A stretch of DNA of 44,759 nucleotides from Gammaproteobacteria bacterium. Lineage in GTDB: Bacteria > Pseudomonadota > Gammaproteobacteria > Arenicellales > Poriferihabitantaceae. Of this stretch, positions 32,651 through 42,473 are shown piece after piece. The stretch is taken from assembly GCA_022822625.1 (NCBI GenBank), contig JAJEAV010000067.1, forward strand, positions 1 to 44,759, written 5' to 3'. Made by a program: the position numbers and the translations under genes. Position 1 is the first letter of the stretch, and every line of letters begins with the position of its first letter. The notes below the pieces were generated by a model. It made no database searches, had not been told where the DNA came from, and saw nothing but the letters and a program-made list of their open reading frames with translations.

Positions 32651-34453
32651 TCATTGCGGCTCCATTTCAAATATTTGTGGGTCCATGTCCACAAGGGCAT
32701 CAGCACCATTTTGAATGATGTTCCGGTAGAGTTGTACCTTGGGCATGTCGTGGTCAAAAAAGAATTGTGCAGTAGTGATCTTGTTTGAATAAAAACCATC
32801 GTCGGTCTTAACCCTGGTCATCGATATGTCAGCGGCCTTAAGCATATGCCAGCCGCAGAACACCAATCCCCAGAGCCTGAGATAGGCATCACAGACAGCG
32901 GCGGGTTTACTGGGGCTTTGCCTGCCCAGATTCAGAATATGTTCAACCGAAGATTCCACGACACGAATAGCGTCATCCATCACATTGATCAACCTCTCCA
33001 GCCTTGAATCATTGATGGAGCCGATATCATCCCGGATATGGTGGATAACCATGCGTACCCCCTTGCCTTGATCGCGAAGGGTTTTTCGAATGACCAGGTC
33101 AAGAGCCTGGATTCCACTGGTTCCCTCGTAAATTGGCGTAATGCGTTGGTCCCGATAATATTGCGCGGCGCCGGTTTCCTCAATGAACCCCATTCCACCA
33201 TGAACCTGAAGGGCTAGCGAAACATTTTCCAGCCCAAGATCAGTCATGCTGGCCTTGACGATCGGTGTCAGTATTTCTATCATTACCTGATTGAATTCAC
33301 GAACTTCCGGGTCTGGATGCCTGATGCTTTTGTCAATCGAGGCCCCGAGCAACAAGCCAACTGAGCGAAGTCCTTCAACCCGGCTCTTTTGCACCATCAG
33401 CATACGCTTTACATCTGGGTGATTGATAATCGAAACCGGGCCATGCCCTTGTTCTGGGTCTGCACCCTGCAACCGTTCCCTGGCATAGGCGACAGAGTGC
33501 TGATAGGCGCGTTCGGACACGCCATTCGCTTCAACACCGACTGCGAGCCTCGCAAGGTTCATCATCGTGAACATGTAGTGCATTCCCTTGTTTGCCTCAC
33601 CGACCAGATACCCAACAGCTCCTTTTGGATTCCGGTATTTCCCGGTTCCATATCCGATCACGGCAGTAGGGCTTGCATGGATACCAAGCTTGTGCTCCAG
33701 GGAAATGGTCTCGACATCATTGCGAATGATCCAGTTCCCATTCGCATCCGGTAAAAACTTGGGAACAATGAAGAGCGAGATGCCCTTGATTCCCTCAGGT
33801 GCATCGGGCATGCGTGCGAGCACTAGATGAATGATGTTTCTAGTAAGGTCATGATCACCATAGGTGATGAATATTTTTTGTCCCTGAACAAGATAATGAT
33901 CGCCATTCGGTGTTGCGGTGGTCCTTATCATGGCCAAATCCGAACCGGCATGTGATTCGGTCAGATTCATGGTACCAGTCCAGGTTCCACGTACAAGATT
34001 AGGCAAGTAGGTTTCTTTTTGTTCCTCGGAACCGTGAAGCTCAATTGCTTCAACCGCGGCCTGTGTCAAAAGGGGGCAGAGAGCAAATGACATGTTGACT
34101 GAATGCCATATCTCGATAATTGCCGTTGAAACCAGCCACGGCAGTCCCTGACCACCTCGTTCAGGCTTGAATGGCAACCCGTTCCACCCTCCCTCGATAA
34201 AGATCTGATAGGCTTCCTTCCAGCCCTCTGCGGTCAATACCTGATCGTTTTCAAGACGTACTCCCTGCAAATCTCCGACTTTATTGAGGGGGTCCAGAAT
34301 TTCTTCGGCGATTTTGCCGGCTTCTTCAATAACCGCCTGAACCAGTTCAGGACTGATGTCCTCATTGCCCGGCAGGGCCATGACACCCTCAAGATCAGCC
34401 AAATGCTGAATGGCAAACATGAAGTCACGGGTGGGTGTTTTGTAGTAACTCAT
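32651..34453 (-). CDS. Acyl-CoA dehydrogenase, long DmdC-like type
   Basis: 600 residues, longer than standard acyl-CoA dehydrogenases (about 380). It has the N-terminal extension (YYKTPTRDFMFAIQHL), the core with NLTESHAGSDLAMIRTTA and QKIFITYGDHD, the glutamate region ITPIYEGTSGIQALDLV, and a C-terminal helical domain of about 130 residues. This architecture is shared by DmdC (3-methylmercaptopropionyl-CoA dehydrogenase) and many uncharacterised paralogues, so the name alone does not fix the substrate. It sits directly downstream of a LiuR-like regulator and divergent from icmF. A short-chain acyl-CoA such as butyryl-, isobutyryl- or pivalyl-derived CoA is a reasonable inference. Confidence 0.9.
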   Translation of the reverse strand: MSYYKTPTRDFMFAIQHLADLEGVMALPGNEDISPELVQAVIEEAGKIAEEILDPLNKVGDLQGVRLENDQVLTAEGWKEAYQIFIEGGWNGLPFKPERGGQGLPWLVSTAIIEIWHSVNMSFALCPLLTQAAVEAIELHGSEEQKETYLPNLVRGTWTGTMNLTESHAGSDLAMIRTTATPNGDHYLVQGQKIFITYGDHDLTRNIIHLVLARMPDAPEGIKGISLFIVPKFLPDANGNWIIRNDVETISLEHKLGIHASPTAVIGYGTGKYRNPKGAVGYLVGEANKGMHYMFTMMNLARLAVGVEANGVSERAYQHSVAYARERLQGADPEQGHGPVSIINHPDVKRMLMVQKSRVEGLRSVGLLLGASIDKSIRHPDPEVREFNQVMIEILTPIVKASMTDLGLENVSLALQVHGGMGFIEETGAAQYYRDQRITPIYEGTSGIQALDLVIRKTLRDQGKGVRMVIHHIRDDIGSINDSRLERLINVMDDAIRVVESSVEHILNLGRQSPSKPAAVCDAYLRLWGLVFCGWHMLKAADISMTRVKTDDGFYSNKITTAQFFFDHDMPKVQLYRNIIQNGADALVDMDPQIFEMEPQ

Positions 34454-34475
34454 TGAAGTGGTCTGGCCTCGATTG

Positions 34476-34868
34476 TCAGGTTGATTCCGCTAGCGTGTTT
34501 AACGTAGTCGTTAGCTTTTCCGTCATCTCATCCATATCAGCCAACGTGTTTTTAATGTCATTCTGCTTTTGCTCAAGCGCCTTGCGATGGTTTTCGATTA
34601 TCGTGAGTACATACTTGAGTTGAGCCATCTCATTTGGCTGATTGTCGTAAAGGTCCATTGTGGTCTTGATCTCGGAAAGTGTAAACCCCAGACGCTTGCC
34701 ACGTAAAATCAATTTCAGGCGAATATGATCTTTTTCATTGTAGATGCGACGATTGTTCTCTCGTTTTGGAGAGAGTAGCCCCTCTGATTCGTAAAAACGG
34801 ATGGTTCTTGTCGTTAAATCGAAATGCCTTGCCAAATTCGATATAGTATATGTTGTGGTACTTGACAT
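34476..34868 (-). CDS. liuR: MerR-family regulator, LiuR-like
   Basis: 130 residues. An N-terminal MerR helix-turn-helix, TYTISNLARHFDLTTRTIRF followed by YESEGLLSPKRE, leads to RLKLILRGKRLGFTLSEIKT, and a long coiled-coil dimerisation helix (MAQLKYVLTIIENHRKALEQKQ). The absence of cysteines rules out a metal-sensing MerR; the sequence fits LiuR, which senses branched-chain acyl-CoA-type intermediates and regulates leucine/isovalerate degradation. The promoter between this gene and icmF carries the same ACGT-repeat as the liuA promoter. The acyl-CoA dehydrogenase gene follows 22 bases downstream. The name rests on motif resemblance and context. Confidence 0.85.
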   Translation of the reverse strand: MSSTTTYTISNLARHFDLTTRTIRFYESEGLLSPKRENNRRIYNEKDHIRLKLILRGKRLGFTLSEIKTTMDLYDNQPNEMAQLKYVLTIIENHRKALEQKQNDIKNTLADMDEMTEKLTTTLNTLAEST

Positions 34869-34897
34869 GAATCCGTTGCGGTGGAAAGTGACGTATA

Positions 34898-34918
34898 TTG
34901 ACGCTTACGTAAACGTAA
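34898..34918. promoter_or_regulatory. Probable LiuR operator between liuR and icmF
   Basis: Three boxes at six-base steps: ACGC (34901), ACGT (34907), ACGT (34913). The core ACGTAAACGTAA is identical to 10010-10021. It lies 30 bases upstream of liuR and 45 bases upstream of icmF, so a single site could control both directions. Within the gap (34869-34963) no other clear motif was found. Confidence 0.75.
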
Positions 34919-34963
34919 TGTATCATTCCTGAATGAAAAAGTCCAACCTTCAACGAGTTCGAA

Positions 34964-37900
34964 ATGGGAAAACCCGAACGATCAGAGATTGAGTCACAAG
35001 TAGCAATCCAGCCCTGCATCCGGTTTGTTACCGCTGCCAGTCTGTTTGATGGTCATGATGCGGCCATTAACATCATGCGCAGAATTCTCCAGAATCAGGG
35101 TGTGGAAGTTATCCATCTGGGACACAACCGCTCTGTTCATCAGGTCGTAAATGCAGCACTGCAGGAAGATGTTCATGGCATTGCAATCAGTTCCTATCAG
35201 GGGGGGCATGTCGAATACCTGAAGTACATGCTTGATATGCTGCGTGAGCATGGCGGCGAGAAAATCCGAATCTTTGCAGGGGGTGGGGGTGTCATCGTGC
35301 CCGAAGAGAAGAAGATTCTCGAAGATTATGGCATAACCCGGATTTATACCCCGGAAGATGGTCAGCAACTGGGACTGACTGGTATGATCGAGAACACGAT
35401 TGCGCTTAGCTCGTTCGACCTCTGCGCCGATGCACCAACAACCCTTGAAGAGGTAAACAAGGGGGGTTTTCGAATTCTTGCAAAAGCCTTGACTGCCATT
35501 GAAAATGGTGAGGCATCACCAACCCTTGTCAGGGATATCGACATGAGGACGAATGTACCGGTACTTGGCATCACCGGCACCGGAGGTGCCGGAAAATCTT
35601 CCTTGACCGACGAGTTGATATTGCGTTTTCGACTGGGATTTGGTGATGCAATGAAAATTGCATTGCTGGCTGTCGACCCGACACGCCGCCGGACTGGTGG
35701 AGCACTTCTCGGAGACCGGATACGCATGAATGCAATTGATCACTCGAATATTTTCATGCGCTCGATAGCAACGCGGGGCAGCGGCTCGGAAATTCCTGAA
35801 CATTTACCCGACATGATACGTTTATGCCAATGCGCAGGGTTTCATCTGGTTATCGTAGAGACTCCAGGAATTGGGCAGGGAGATACTACAATTACCGACA
35901 TGGTGAATTGCTCGTTGTATGTCATGACCCCTGAATATGGAGCCGCCTCGCAGCTGGAAAAGATCGACATGCTGGATTTCGCGGATGTGATTGCGATAAA
36001 CAAGTTCGATCGAAATGGTGCACAGGATGCTTACCGGGATGTGTGTAAGCAGGTGCAGCGAAATCGCGAAGCATTTTCCTCATCACCCGAGAGCATGCCG
36101 GTGTTTGGCACTATGGCTTCACAGTTTAATGATGACGGGGTGACGGCCCTGTCTCACGAGATTATTAAACAGCTCAATTCACATGGTCTTAATCAGGGGG
36201 CCAGCAGTTTGCCCTGTTTGGAAACGCGTACTTCGACCGGTCAGAATCGCATTATTCCCGAGAAGAGGATTCGCTATCTTGCGGAGATTGCCGATGCGAC
36301 CAGAAACTATCGAAACAATGCAGGACAGCAATCGGACATTGCACGCTCAATCCAGCAGATAACGGAAACCAGAAACATGCTCGTCAAGGCTGGACAGGAC
36401 ATACCTGGGAGCATTGATGGATTGATGCAGGAACAGGGTGCCAAACTTGACCCTTCGGTCAAGAGTCTCCTCGAGGAATGGCCGGGAGTTTGTGAAGACT
36501 ATTCCGGAGACGTACATGAATTCGAGGTTCGCGGCCGAACAATCACGAATCCACTGAAGAAAACAACACTATCGGGGTCTCGGATCAATCGGGTAGCCCT
36601 GCCCAAATTCAAGGATCACGGTGAGCTGGTGCGCTGGCTGATGACCGAGAATCTTCCGGGCCGGTTTCCATTCACGGCAGGCGTTTTCCCCTTCAAGCGC
36701 GATGGCGAAGATCCGACGCGCATGTTTGCAGGAGAGGGCGATGCGTTCAAGACAAACACGCGCTTCAGGAATCTCAGTGAGCATTCCGAAGCCAAGCGGT
36801 TGTCTACGGCATTTGATTCGGTCACCCTATATGGGTGCGACCCGGATGAACGTCCGGACATATACGGCAAGGTTGGTAATTCCGGAGTATCGATTGCAAC
36901 CCTGGATGACATGAAGGTGCTTTATTCCGGATTCGACCTTTGTGATCCGGCAACGTCCGTTTCCATGACGATCAATGGCCCTGCGCCCATCATTCTGGCA
37001 ATGTTCCTGAATACCGCCATTGATCAAAAAATACAGCAATTCATCGAGAAGGAAGGCAGGAATCCGGATGCCGGGCAGGGGGCGGAAATCCGTGCCCGGG
37101 CGCTTGCAGAAGTCAGAGGCACGGTTCAGGCGGATATCCTGAAGGAAGACCAGGGGCAGAATACCTGCATTTTCTCGACCGAGTTTGCGCTCAAGCTGAT
37201 GGGTGATATTCAGGAGTACTTTATCTGGAACCGGATTCGCAATTTCTATTCGGTTTCGATCTCCGGATACCACATTGCAGAAGCCGGAGCAAATCCGATT
37301 TCACAGCTTGCTTTCACATTGGCAAATGGGTTTACTTATGTCGAGGCCTATCTAGCAAGAGGTATGAATATTGATGATTTTGCCCCGAACCTCTCGTTTT
37401 TCTTCAGTAATGGCATGTGTCCCGAGTATTCAGTGATGGGTCGGGTGGCACGCAGAATCTGGTCAGTGACAATGCGTGATCGTTACGGTGCCAATGAACG
37501 ATCCCAGAAACTCAAATATCATATACAAACCTCGGGCCGCTCCCTGCATGCCCAGGAAATCGATTTCAATGACATTCGCACTTCACTGCAGGCACTGATT
37601 GCCATTTATGACAACTGCAACAGTCTGCATACCAACGCTTATGATGAAGCGATTACCACCCCCACCGATGAATCGGTCCGACGTGCCCTGGCCATTCAAC
37701 TGATCATTAACAGGGAGTGGGGACTTGCCATGAATGAAAACCCCAATCAGGGTAGTTTCATTGTCGAGGAATTGACCGACCTGGTTGAAGAGGCAGTGCT
37801 TCGTGAGTTTGAAAGAATTTCGGAGCGGGGGGGTGTCCTTGGTGCGATGGAGACAGGCTATCAGCGTGGCAAGATTCAGGACGAATCGATGTATTATGAA

Positions 37901-38215
37901 CAACGCAAGCATGATGGAACCTGGCCGATAATCGGGGTAAACACCTTCATCAATCCTAATCCGCAGACCGGCTCGGAAAACATTGAATTATCCCGGTCTA
38001 CAGAAAAGGAAAAACTGAATCAAATAAACAGGCTTGTTGAGTTCAAGCAACGGAATCGTGAATCTTCGCCGCATGCTCTGCAGGGGATTCGTGATGCTGT
38101 AATCAATAACGAGAACATATTCGAGAAACTGGTTGATGCCGTCAGGCATTGTTCCCTGGGTCAAATTTGCGATGTGTTATATGATGTAGGGGGGCAGTAC
38201 CGACGCAATATGTAG
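34964..38215 (+). CDS. icmF: Fused isobutyryl-CoA mutase (B12 domain, G-protein chaperone, mutase core)
   Basis: 1083 residues with the full IcmF architecture. Residues 20-150 form the cobalamin-binding domain: D-G-H (residues 29-31, His is the lower axial ligand) and [11 protein letters not shown]. Residues 165-430 form the MeaI GTPase chaperone: P-loop [12 protein letters not shown] near 201, [13 protein letters not shown] and NKFD near 345. Residues 540-1083 are the mutase barrel, with [20 protein letters not shown] and [11 protein letters not shown]. The family uses adenosylcobalamin to interconvert isobutyryl- and n-butyryl-CoA, and some members also isovaleryl- and pivalyl-CoA. It is the first gene of a plus-strand operon (hydroxyacyl-CoA dehydrogenase, acyl-CoA ligase, nitroreductase), divergent from liuR. 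Confidence 0.95.
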   Translation: MGKPERSEIESQVAIQPCIRFVTAASLFDGHDAAINIMRRILQNQGVEVIHLGHNRSVHQVVNAALQEDVHGIAISSYQGGHVEYLKYMLDMLREHGGEKIRIFAGGGGVIVPEEKKILEDYGITRIYTPEDGQQLGLTGMIENTIALSSFDLCADAPTTLEEVNKGGFRILAKALTAIENGEASPTLVRDIDMRTNVPVLGITGTGGAGKSSLTDELILRFRLGFGDAMKIALLAVDPTRRRTGGALLGDRIRMNAIDHSNIFMRSIATRGSGSEIPEHLPDMIRLCQCAGFHLVIVETPGIGQGDTTITDMVNCSLYVMTPEYGAASQLEKIDMLDFADVIAINKFDRNGAQDAYRDVCKQVQRNREAFSSSPESMPVFGTMASQFNDDGVTALSHEIIKQLNSHGLNQGASSLPCLETRTSTGQNRIIPEKRIRYLAEIADATRNYRNNAGQQSDIARSIQQITETRNMLVKAGQDIPGSIDGLMQEQGAKLDPSVKSLLEEWPGVCEDYSGDVHEFEVRGRTITNPLKKTTLSGSRINRVALPKFKDHGELVRWLMTENLPGRFPFTAGVFPFKRDGEDPTRMFAGEGDAFKTNTRFRNLSEHSEAKRLSTAFDSVTLYGCDPDERPDIYGKVGNSGVSIATLDDMKVLYSGFDLCDPATSVSMTINGPAPIILAMFLNTAIDQKIQQFIEKEGRNPDAGQGAEIRARALAEVRGTVQADILKEDQGQNTCIFSTEFALKLMGDIQEYFIWNRIRNFYSVSISGYHIAEAGANPISQLAFTLANGFTYVEAYLARGMNIDDFAPNLSFFFSNGMCPEYSVMGRVARRIWSVTMRDRYGANERSQKLKYHIQTSGRSLHAQEIDFNDIRTSLQALIAIYDNCNSLHTNAYDEAITTPTDESVRRALAIQLIINREWGLAMNENPNQGSFIVEELTDLVEEAVLREFERISERGGVLGAMETGYQRGKIQDESMYYEQRKHDGTWPIIGVNTFINPNPQTGSENIELSRSTEKEKLNQINRLVEFKQRNRESSPHALQGIRDAVINNENIFEKLVDAVRHCSLGQICDVLYDVGGQYRRNM

Positions 38216-38258
38216 CGGTTCTCCCTCCCAAGACAGAATAAACAGGATTAGACAAGAC

Positions 38259-39119
38259 ATGGATACTATGGCAATCAAGCGCATTGGCGTTATTGGTGCG
38301 GGGACGATGGGCAATGGAATTGCCCAGACTTTTGCATGTGCAGGTTTTGAGGTTCTTCTGGTTGACGTCAATCTGGCGGCACTGGACCGAGGGCTGTCGG
38401 CCATCGATTCCTCACTTGTACGAATGGTCAAGAAAGAAGTAATCGCAAGTCAGGGCCGAGAACGCACATTAAAATCGATCAGTACATCACTATCCCTGAA
38501 TGAACTGGAAGAAGTCGACTTCGTAATAGAAGCCGCACCAGAGACGCCGGAGCTCAAGTTCAATCTGTTGAGCCAGGTTGGCGAGATATGTCGTCCAGAG
38601 GTGGTTATTGCTTCCAACACTTCCTCCATTTCCCTGACCAGGCTGGCAGCATGCACAAACCGCCCAGCCCAGGTGATAGGCATGCATTTCATGAACCCGG
38701 TTCCAGTAATGGCCCTCGTCGAGATCATCAAGGCTCTGCAGACTGATGAAGCGACCTATCAGACCACTCGTGATTTAACACTCAGGATTGGCAAGACTCC
38801 GGTTCCCGCCAACGACAGCCCCGGATTTGTATCCAACCGAATCCTCTGCCCGATGATTAACGAGGCGATCTTTGCACTCCATGAAGGTATCGCAAAAGCT
38901 GCGGATATCGATGAAATCATGAAGCTGGGCATGAACCACCCGATCGGGCCATTGGCTCTTGCCGACCTGATCGGTCTTGATGTGTTGCTCTCGGTAATGA
39001 ATGTGCTTCATCAGGGCCTTGGAGAATCCAAGTATCGTCCCTGTCCTCTTCTTGTGAAAATGGTAGATGCCAACCATCTTGGACGGAAAACTGGCAAGGG
39101 TTTTTACGACTATTCCTGA
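38259..39119 (+). CDS. 3-hydroxybutyryl-CoA dehydrogenase
   Basis: 286 residues. The N-terminal Rossmann fold opens [24 protein letters not shown] with Asp at the end of strand 2 (LLVDVN), indicating NAD preference. Catalytic His is in [11 protein letters not shown], and [21 protein letters not shown] plus the C-terminal dimer domain fit Hbd/PaaH. It oxidises 3-hydroxybutyryl-CoA to acetoacetyl-CoA. The length is that of a stand-alone enzyme, without a fused hydratase. ATG at 38259 or 38268 could be the start. It lies 43 bases after icmF and, with the thiolase at 7616-8806, would finish oxidation of butyryl-CoA produced by the mutase. Confidence 0.93.
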   Translation: MDTMAIKRIGVIGAGTMGNGIAQTFACAGFEVLLVDVNLAALDRGLSAIDSSLVRMVKKEVIASQGRERTLKSISTSLSLNELEEVDFVIEAAPETPELKFNLLSQVGEICRPEVVIASNTSSISLTRLAACTNRPAQVIGMHFMNPVPVMALVEIIKALQTDEATYQTTRDLTLRIGKTPVPANDSPGFVSNRILCPMINEAIFALHEGIAKAADIDEIMKLGMNHPIGPLALADLIGLDVLLSVMNVLHQGLGESKYRPCPLLVKMVDANHLGRKTGKGFYDYS

Positions 39120-39135
39120 TACTGGAGAATAAGCG

Positions 39136-40746
39136 ATGCTATCGTCCGGTTCGACTCTGGAAGAAGTCAGAAATCAATTCAGCTGGGAGGTGCCGGATCG
39201 ATACAACATGGCGGCTGATGTCTGTGATCGTTGGGCGATATCAGTACCTCATCAGACGGCAATCATTCATGATTACGGAGACCGGATCGAAGAAGTCGGC
39301 TTTGCGGAACTTCGGGAGAGAGCCAATCGACTGGCAAATCTGCTGGCGGAACTTGGCATTGGGCGTGGAGATCGGGTTGGCATACTTCTTCCTCAAAACC
39401 CCTGGACGGCCATCGCACATATCGCAGTATGGAAGCTGGCCGGCATCTCGATTCCACTGTTTACACTGTTTGGCAGGGAATCTCTCGAATATCGGTTAAG
39501 GGATTCCGGTGCCCGTGCGATCATTACCAACCATGAAGGCCTCAAAAAACTCGCAGTGATTCGGGATCAACTGGGTGATCTAAGACAGTACCTCTGTATT
39601 GACGAGACAAGTGAAGATGCTCTGGATATGCTCTCGGAGCTGCCCAGGTGCAGTGAGCAGTTCGAGACAGTAAACACAAATTCTGGAGATCCGGCTCTCA
39701 TCATTTACACATCGGGAACCACCGGAAGTCCCAAAGGGACTCTGCATGCACATCGTTCCCTGATTGGTCATTTGCCCGGGGTCGAAATGAGTCATGATTT
39801 TCTGCCTCAGGAAGGCGACAGGCTGTGGACTCCGGCAGACTGGGCATGGATCGGAGGGTTAATGGATGTACTGATGCCCGGTTTGTATCATGCTGTACCG
39901 GTAGTTTCATACCGCATGCCCAAATTCGACGGTGAATTCGCATTTGAATTCATCAACAAACACGGCATCCGCAATGCATTTATTCCACCGACCGCACTGA
40001 AAATGATGAGGATGGTGTGGAGCAGGGATCGACATAAAACTGACATGAGGAGTATCGCAAGTGCGGGGGAGTCATTAGGGGCCGAACTTCTTGAGTGGGG
40101 TCATGAAGCATTCGGACTGTGGATCAACGAATTCTATGGCCAAACCGAATGCAACATGATTGTTTCATCTTGTGGAGCGCTCACGCCTCCTGAACCAGGT
40201 GTTATGGGATTCGCAGTACCTGGACATGATGTCCAGGTGATTGATGAGAACGGGATACCGTTGGACCCCAATCAGTTGGGCCAGATTGCAGTGCGTGGCA
40301 AGAGCCCTGTGATGTTTCTTGAATACTGGAACAAGCCGGAAGACACGCTTGAAAAATATTCTGGGAAATGGCTGCTGACTGGAGATACTGGCATGGTTGT
40401 GGAGAGTGGGGCAATCCGTTTTGTTGGTCGAAACGATGACGTGATTACCTCGGCAGGGTACCGCATCGGACCAGGTGAAATCGAAAACTGTCTGCTGGGT
40501 CATCCAGCGGTAGCAATTTGTGCGGTGGTTGGCAAGCCTGATCCAGTGAGAACCGAGATCGTGAAGGCCTTTATTCGCCTGAACGCAGGATATGAAGAGT
40601 CCGAATCCTTGGTCAATGATCTACAGGAGTGGGTGAAATTCCGGCTTTCGCCACATGAATATCCTCGGGAAATTGCCTTCATTGAAGAATTCCCATTGAC
40701 CACAACCGGCAAGATTATTCGTCGCAAGCTGCGTGAGATCGCATGA
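39136..40746 (+). CDS. AMP-forming acyl-CoA synthetase (acetyl/propionyl/medium-chain type)
   Basis: 536 residues. The adenylate loop is IIYTSGTTGSPKGTLHAH, then WTPADWAWIGGLMDVLMPGL, FYGQTECN, WLLTGDTGMV, and the catalytic lysine in FPLTTTGKIIRRKLREI. The W-T-P-A-D-W-A-W block groups it with acetyl-CoA-synthetase-like ligases that accept short- and medium-chain acids. Seventeen bases separate it from the hydroxyacyl-CoA dehydrogenase gene. In this operon it would feed the mutase with its CoA substrate from a free acid, such as isobutyrate, butyrate, isovalerate or pivalate. Sequence alone does not choose among these. Confidence 0.92.
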   Translation: MLSSGSTLEEVRNQFSWEVPDRYNMAADVCDRWAISVPHQTAIIHDYGDRIEEVGFAELRERANRLANLLAELGIGRGDRVGILLPQNPWTAIAHIAVWKLAGISIPLFTLFGRESLEYRLRDSGARAIITNHEGLKKLAVIRDQLGDLRQYLCIDETSEDALDMLSELPRCSEQFETVNTNSGDPALIIYTSGTTGSPKGTLHAHRSLIGHLPGVEMSHDFLPQEGDRLWTPADWAWIGGLMDVLMPGLYHAVPVVSYRMPKFDGEFAFEFINKHGIRNAFIPPTALKMMRMVWSRDRHKTDMRSIASAGESLGAELLEWGHEAFGLWINEFYGQTECNMIVSSCGALTPPEPGVMGFAVPGHDVQVIDENGIPLDPNQLGQIAVRGKSPVMFLEYWNKPEDTLEKYSGKWLLTGDTGMVVESGAIRFVGRNDDVITSAGYRIGPGEIENCLLGHPAVAICAVVGKPDPVRTEIVKAFIRLNAGYEESESLVNDLQEWVKFRLSPHEYPREIAFIEEFPLTTTGKIIRRKLREIA

Positions 40747-40792
40747 CGAATATTAATCCGGGGTCTTGCCAATACACTTCTCCTGATTACTA

Positions 40793-41458
40793 ATGAATGT
40801 CAGTGAAGCGATTCGCAATCGCAAATCCGTCCGAAAATTCCTGAGCCGCGAGGTGGATGTAGAAATCATCAATGCCATTCTGGATACGGCTCGTTGGGCG
40901 GCTTCGGGTTCGAATACCCAACCCTGGCATGTCGTAGTATTACGTGGGGAGAGCAAGAGAGTGCTGGGCGAGAAAATTGAGAGGGTATTTTGGGACGGCA
41001 CTCGTGGCAGAATGGACTATCAGTACTATCCGGTTGACTGGAAAGATCCGTACAGGCGACGCAGGATCGAATGTGGCAAGGCTCTGTACAAGGCGCTCGA
41101 CATCGGGCGTGAGGATGTTGAGAGAAGAAAGTCCCAATGGGCTGCCAACTATCGATCTTTCGATGCCCCAGTCATGTTGTTGTTCTTCATGGATCGGATC
41201 ATGGAAACCGGCTCATATCTCGACTATGGAATTTTCCTGCAGTCAATCATGTTGGCAGCCATGGATCATGGTCTTGCCACCTGCCCCCAGGCATCACTCG
41301 GCGAATATCCTGAACTGGTCAGGGAACATGTCGGATACAGCGAGAATTACGTAGTCATCTGCGGTCTCGCTGTCGGATATGAAGATAACTCTGACCCGGT
41401 CAATAATTACCGCACAGCCCGCGAAGAAGTCCAGGATTTTACCCATTATATGGATTGA
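40793..41458 (+). CDS. Nitroreductase-family flavoprotein
   Basis: 221 residues. The FMN-binding start RNRKSVRKFLSREVD, the segment TARWAASGSNTQPWHVVVL and the C-terminal VICGLAVGYEDNSDPVNNYRT are typical of the nitroreductase family (PnbA-like). I checked for BluB, the flavin-destroying enzyme that makes dimethylbenzimidazole for B12, because of the cobalamin context: the overall pattern is of an ordinary nitroreductase, and the start does not show BluB's R-R-D-x-R-H-F, so I reject that name. It is the last gene of the icmF operon, 46 bases after the ligase gene, and ends 11 bases from the convergent gene at 41470. Its role in acyl-CoA metabolism is unknown. Confidence 0.88.
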   Translation: MNVSEAIRNRKSVRKFLSREVDVEIINAILDTARWAASGSNTQPWHVVVLRGESKRVLGEKIERVFWDGTRGRMDYQYYPVDWKDPYRRRRIECGKALYKALDIGREDVERRKSQWAANYRSFDAPVMLLFFMDRIMETGSYLDYGIFLQSIMLAAMDHGLATCPQASLGEYPELVREHVGYSENYVVICGLAVGYEDNSDPVNNYRTAREEVQDFTHYMD

Positions 41459-41469
41459 TGGTGTTGCGG

Positions 41470-42099
41470 CTATTTCCTGAGGCCGTCCCGGATATTGTCA
41501 ATTCCTCGGTATTCTTCATCTTCGAATAGCCGGGGGTTGTCCAGATATTCGAGAATCAACGGGGTTTGATCGTGCCCCCAGAACAGTTGATTTCCGATGG
41601 ATGATGTTGGAACACCAAAGATGCCGAGTTCAATTGCGCGTTCGGTGTTTTGCCGTAACCGATCCTTTATTTCCGGTTCTGCAATTGCACTCTCGTAGCC
41701 ATCCAGACCGAGACTCGATGCCAATTCACCCAAGTGTTCAGCTTGATTGGGGCTTTTTCCATCCACCCAGATGTATTCGAATATTTTCGAAACAGTTTCT
41801 GCATTGACACCGGCAGCCAGAGACATCCTCAAGACACTGACCGGATGATAGGGGTGTACATCTGGAAACCGGAACGGTATCTGATGCTGTTTTGCATACC
41901 AGATGCAGTATCGATACGTCATGATGCGCTTGGCGGGAATTTCGGCAGGCCCCTTGTGCTGGTTCTGCACAAACAGGGCGCCGAGCAATATCGGGTAGTA
42001 GCGGATTTCAATATCGGGGTGTTCGTTGATCAAGTGCCTGTGCTGGAAATAGGCGAAAGGTGATATGAAGTCAAAATACCAGTCGATGGACTTGTTCAT
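41470..42099 (-). CDS. DsbA-fold 2-hydroxychromene-2-carboxylate isomerase family protein
   Basis: About 209 residues from ATG 42099 (the frame is open to 42129). The start IDWYFDFISPFAYFQHRHL is the family's S-P-F-A-Y motif that binds glutathione; Ser replaces the cysteine of true thioredoxin-fold oxidoreductases. Later blocks are YPILLGALFVQNQHKGPAEIPAKRI, and GIFGVPTSSIGNQLFWGHDQ near the C-terminus. Members isomerise 2-hydroxychromene-2-carboxylate in naphthalene breakdown, but many act on other substrates. No naphthalene genes are seen, so the substrate is unknown. It is transcribed alone, divergent from the copper chaperone gene. Confidence 0.88.
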   Translation of the reverse strand: MNKSIDWYFDFISPFAYFQHRHLINEHPDIEIRYYPILLGALFVQNQHKGPAEIPAKRIMTYRYCIWYAKQHQIPFRFPDVHPYHPVSVLRMSLAAGVNAETVSKIFEYIWVDGKSPNQAEHLGELASSLGLDGYESAIAEPEIKDRLRQNTERAIELGIFGVPTSSIGNQLFWGHDQTPLILEYLDNPRLFEDEEYRGIDNIRDGLRK

Positions 42100-42313
42100 G
42101 GAGGTTGCCCAGAATTGAAGTTCACACATTATATGCGAAGAGGTGTTGTTCGATATTCCGCAATCTTCATTTCGCTGAAGGGATGTCCTGTTGCGTCAGA
42201 CTGGCATCAAGTAAGTGAATGCCGGTATCTTTGCATGTTTCGGGTAATGAGCAACATCTTCATTGTACGGATTCGGGAATTGACAGTCGTGAAGATACTA
42301 TCGATGTTTGCAG

Positions 42314-42473
42314 TATAATTTTGCTAGTAATGTGACCTTTGCAAGGAGTCGTTTTGCTGATTCCTGATACGGGGAAACAGAATCCGGAACCGATCCCCCT
42401 GCTGACTACCGGTCTCGCAAAAATCCTGTAAACATGCATGATGTTTCACGTTGCATGTTTTTGATGAATCATT
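42314..42473 (+). promoter_or_regulatory. Promoter and structured leader of the copper chaperone-cobU-cobT operon
   Basis: A consensus -10, TATAAT, lies at 42314-42319, leaving a leader of about 150 bases. The middle, 42377-42412, has CGGGGAAACAGAATCC then GGAACCGATCCCCCTG, reminiscent of part of the cobalamin riboswitch core. At the end, AAACATGCA (42430-42438) pairs perfectly with TGCATGTTT (42452-42460), then TT, 13 bases before the start codon; no Shine-Dalgarno sequence is visible after it. This fits an attenuator or a site controlling ribosome access. The rest of the divergent gap (42100-42313) shows no gene. Confidence 0.4.

Noticed and set aside
40793..41458. BluB (dimethylbenzimidazole synthase) near cobalamin genes
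   Set aside because: The context is tempting, but the sequence reads as an ordinary nitroreductase and does not show the BluB N-terminal R-R-D-x-R-H-F pattern.
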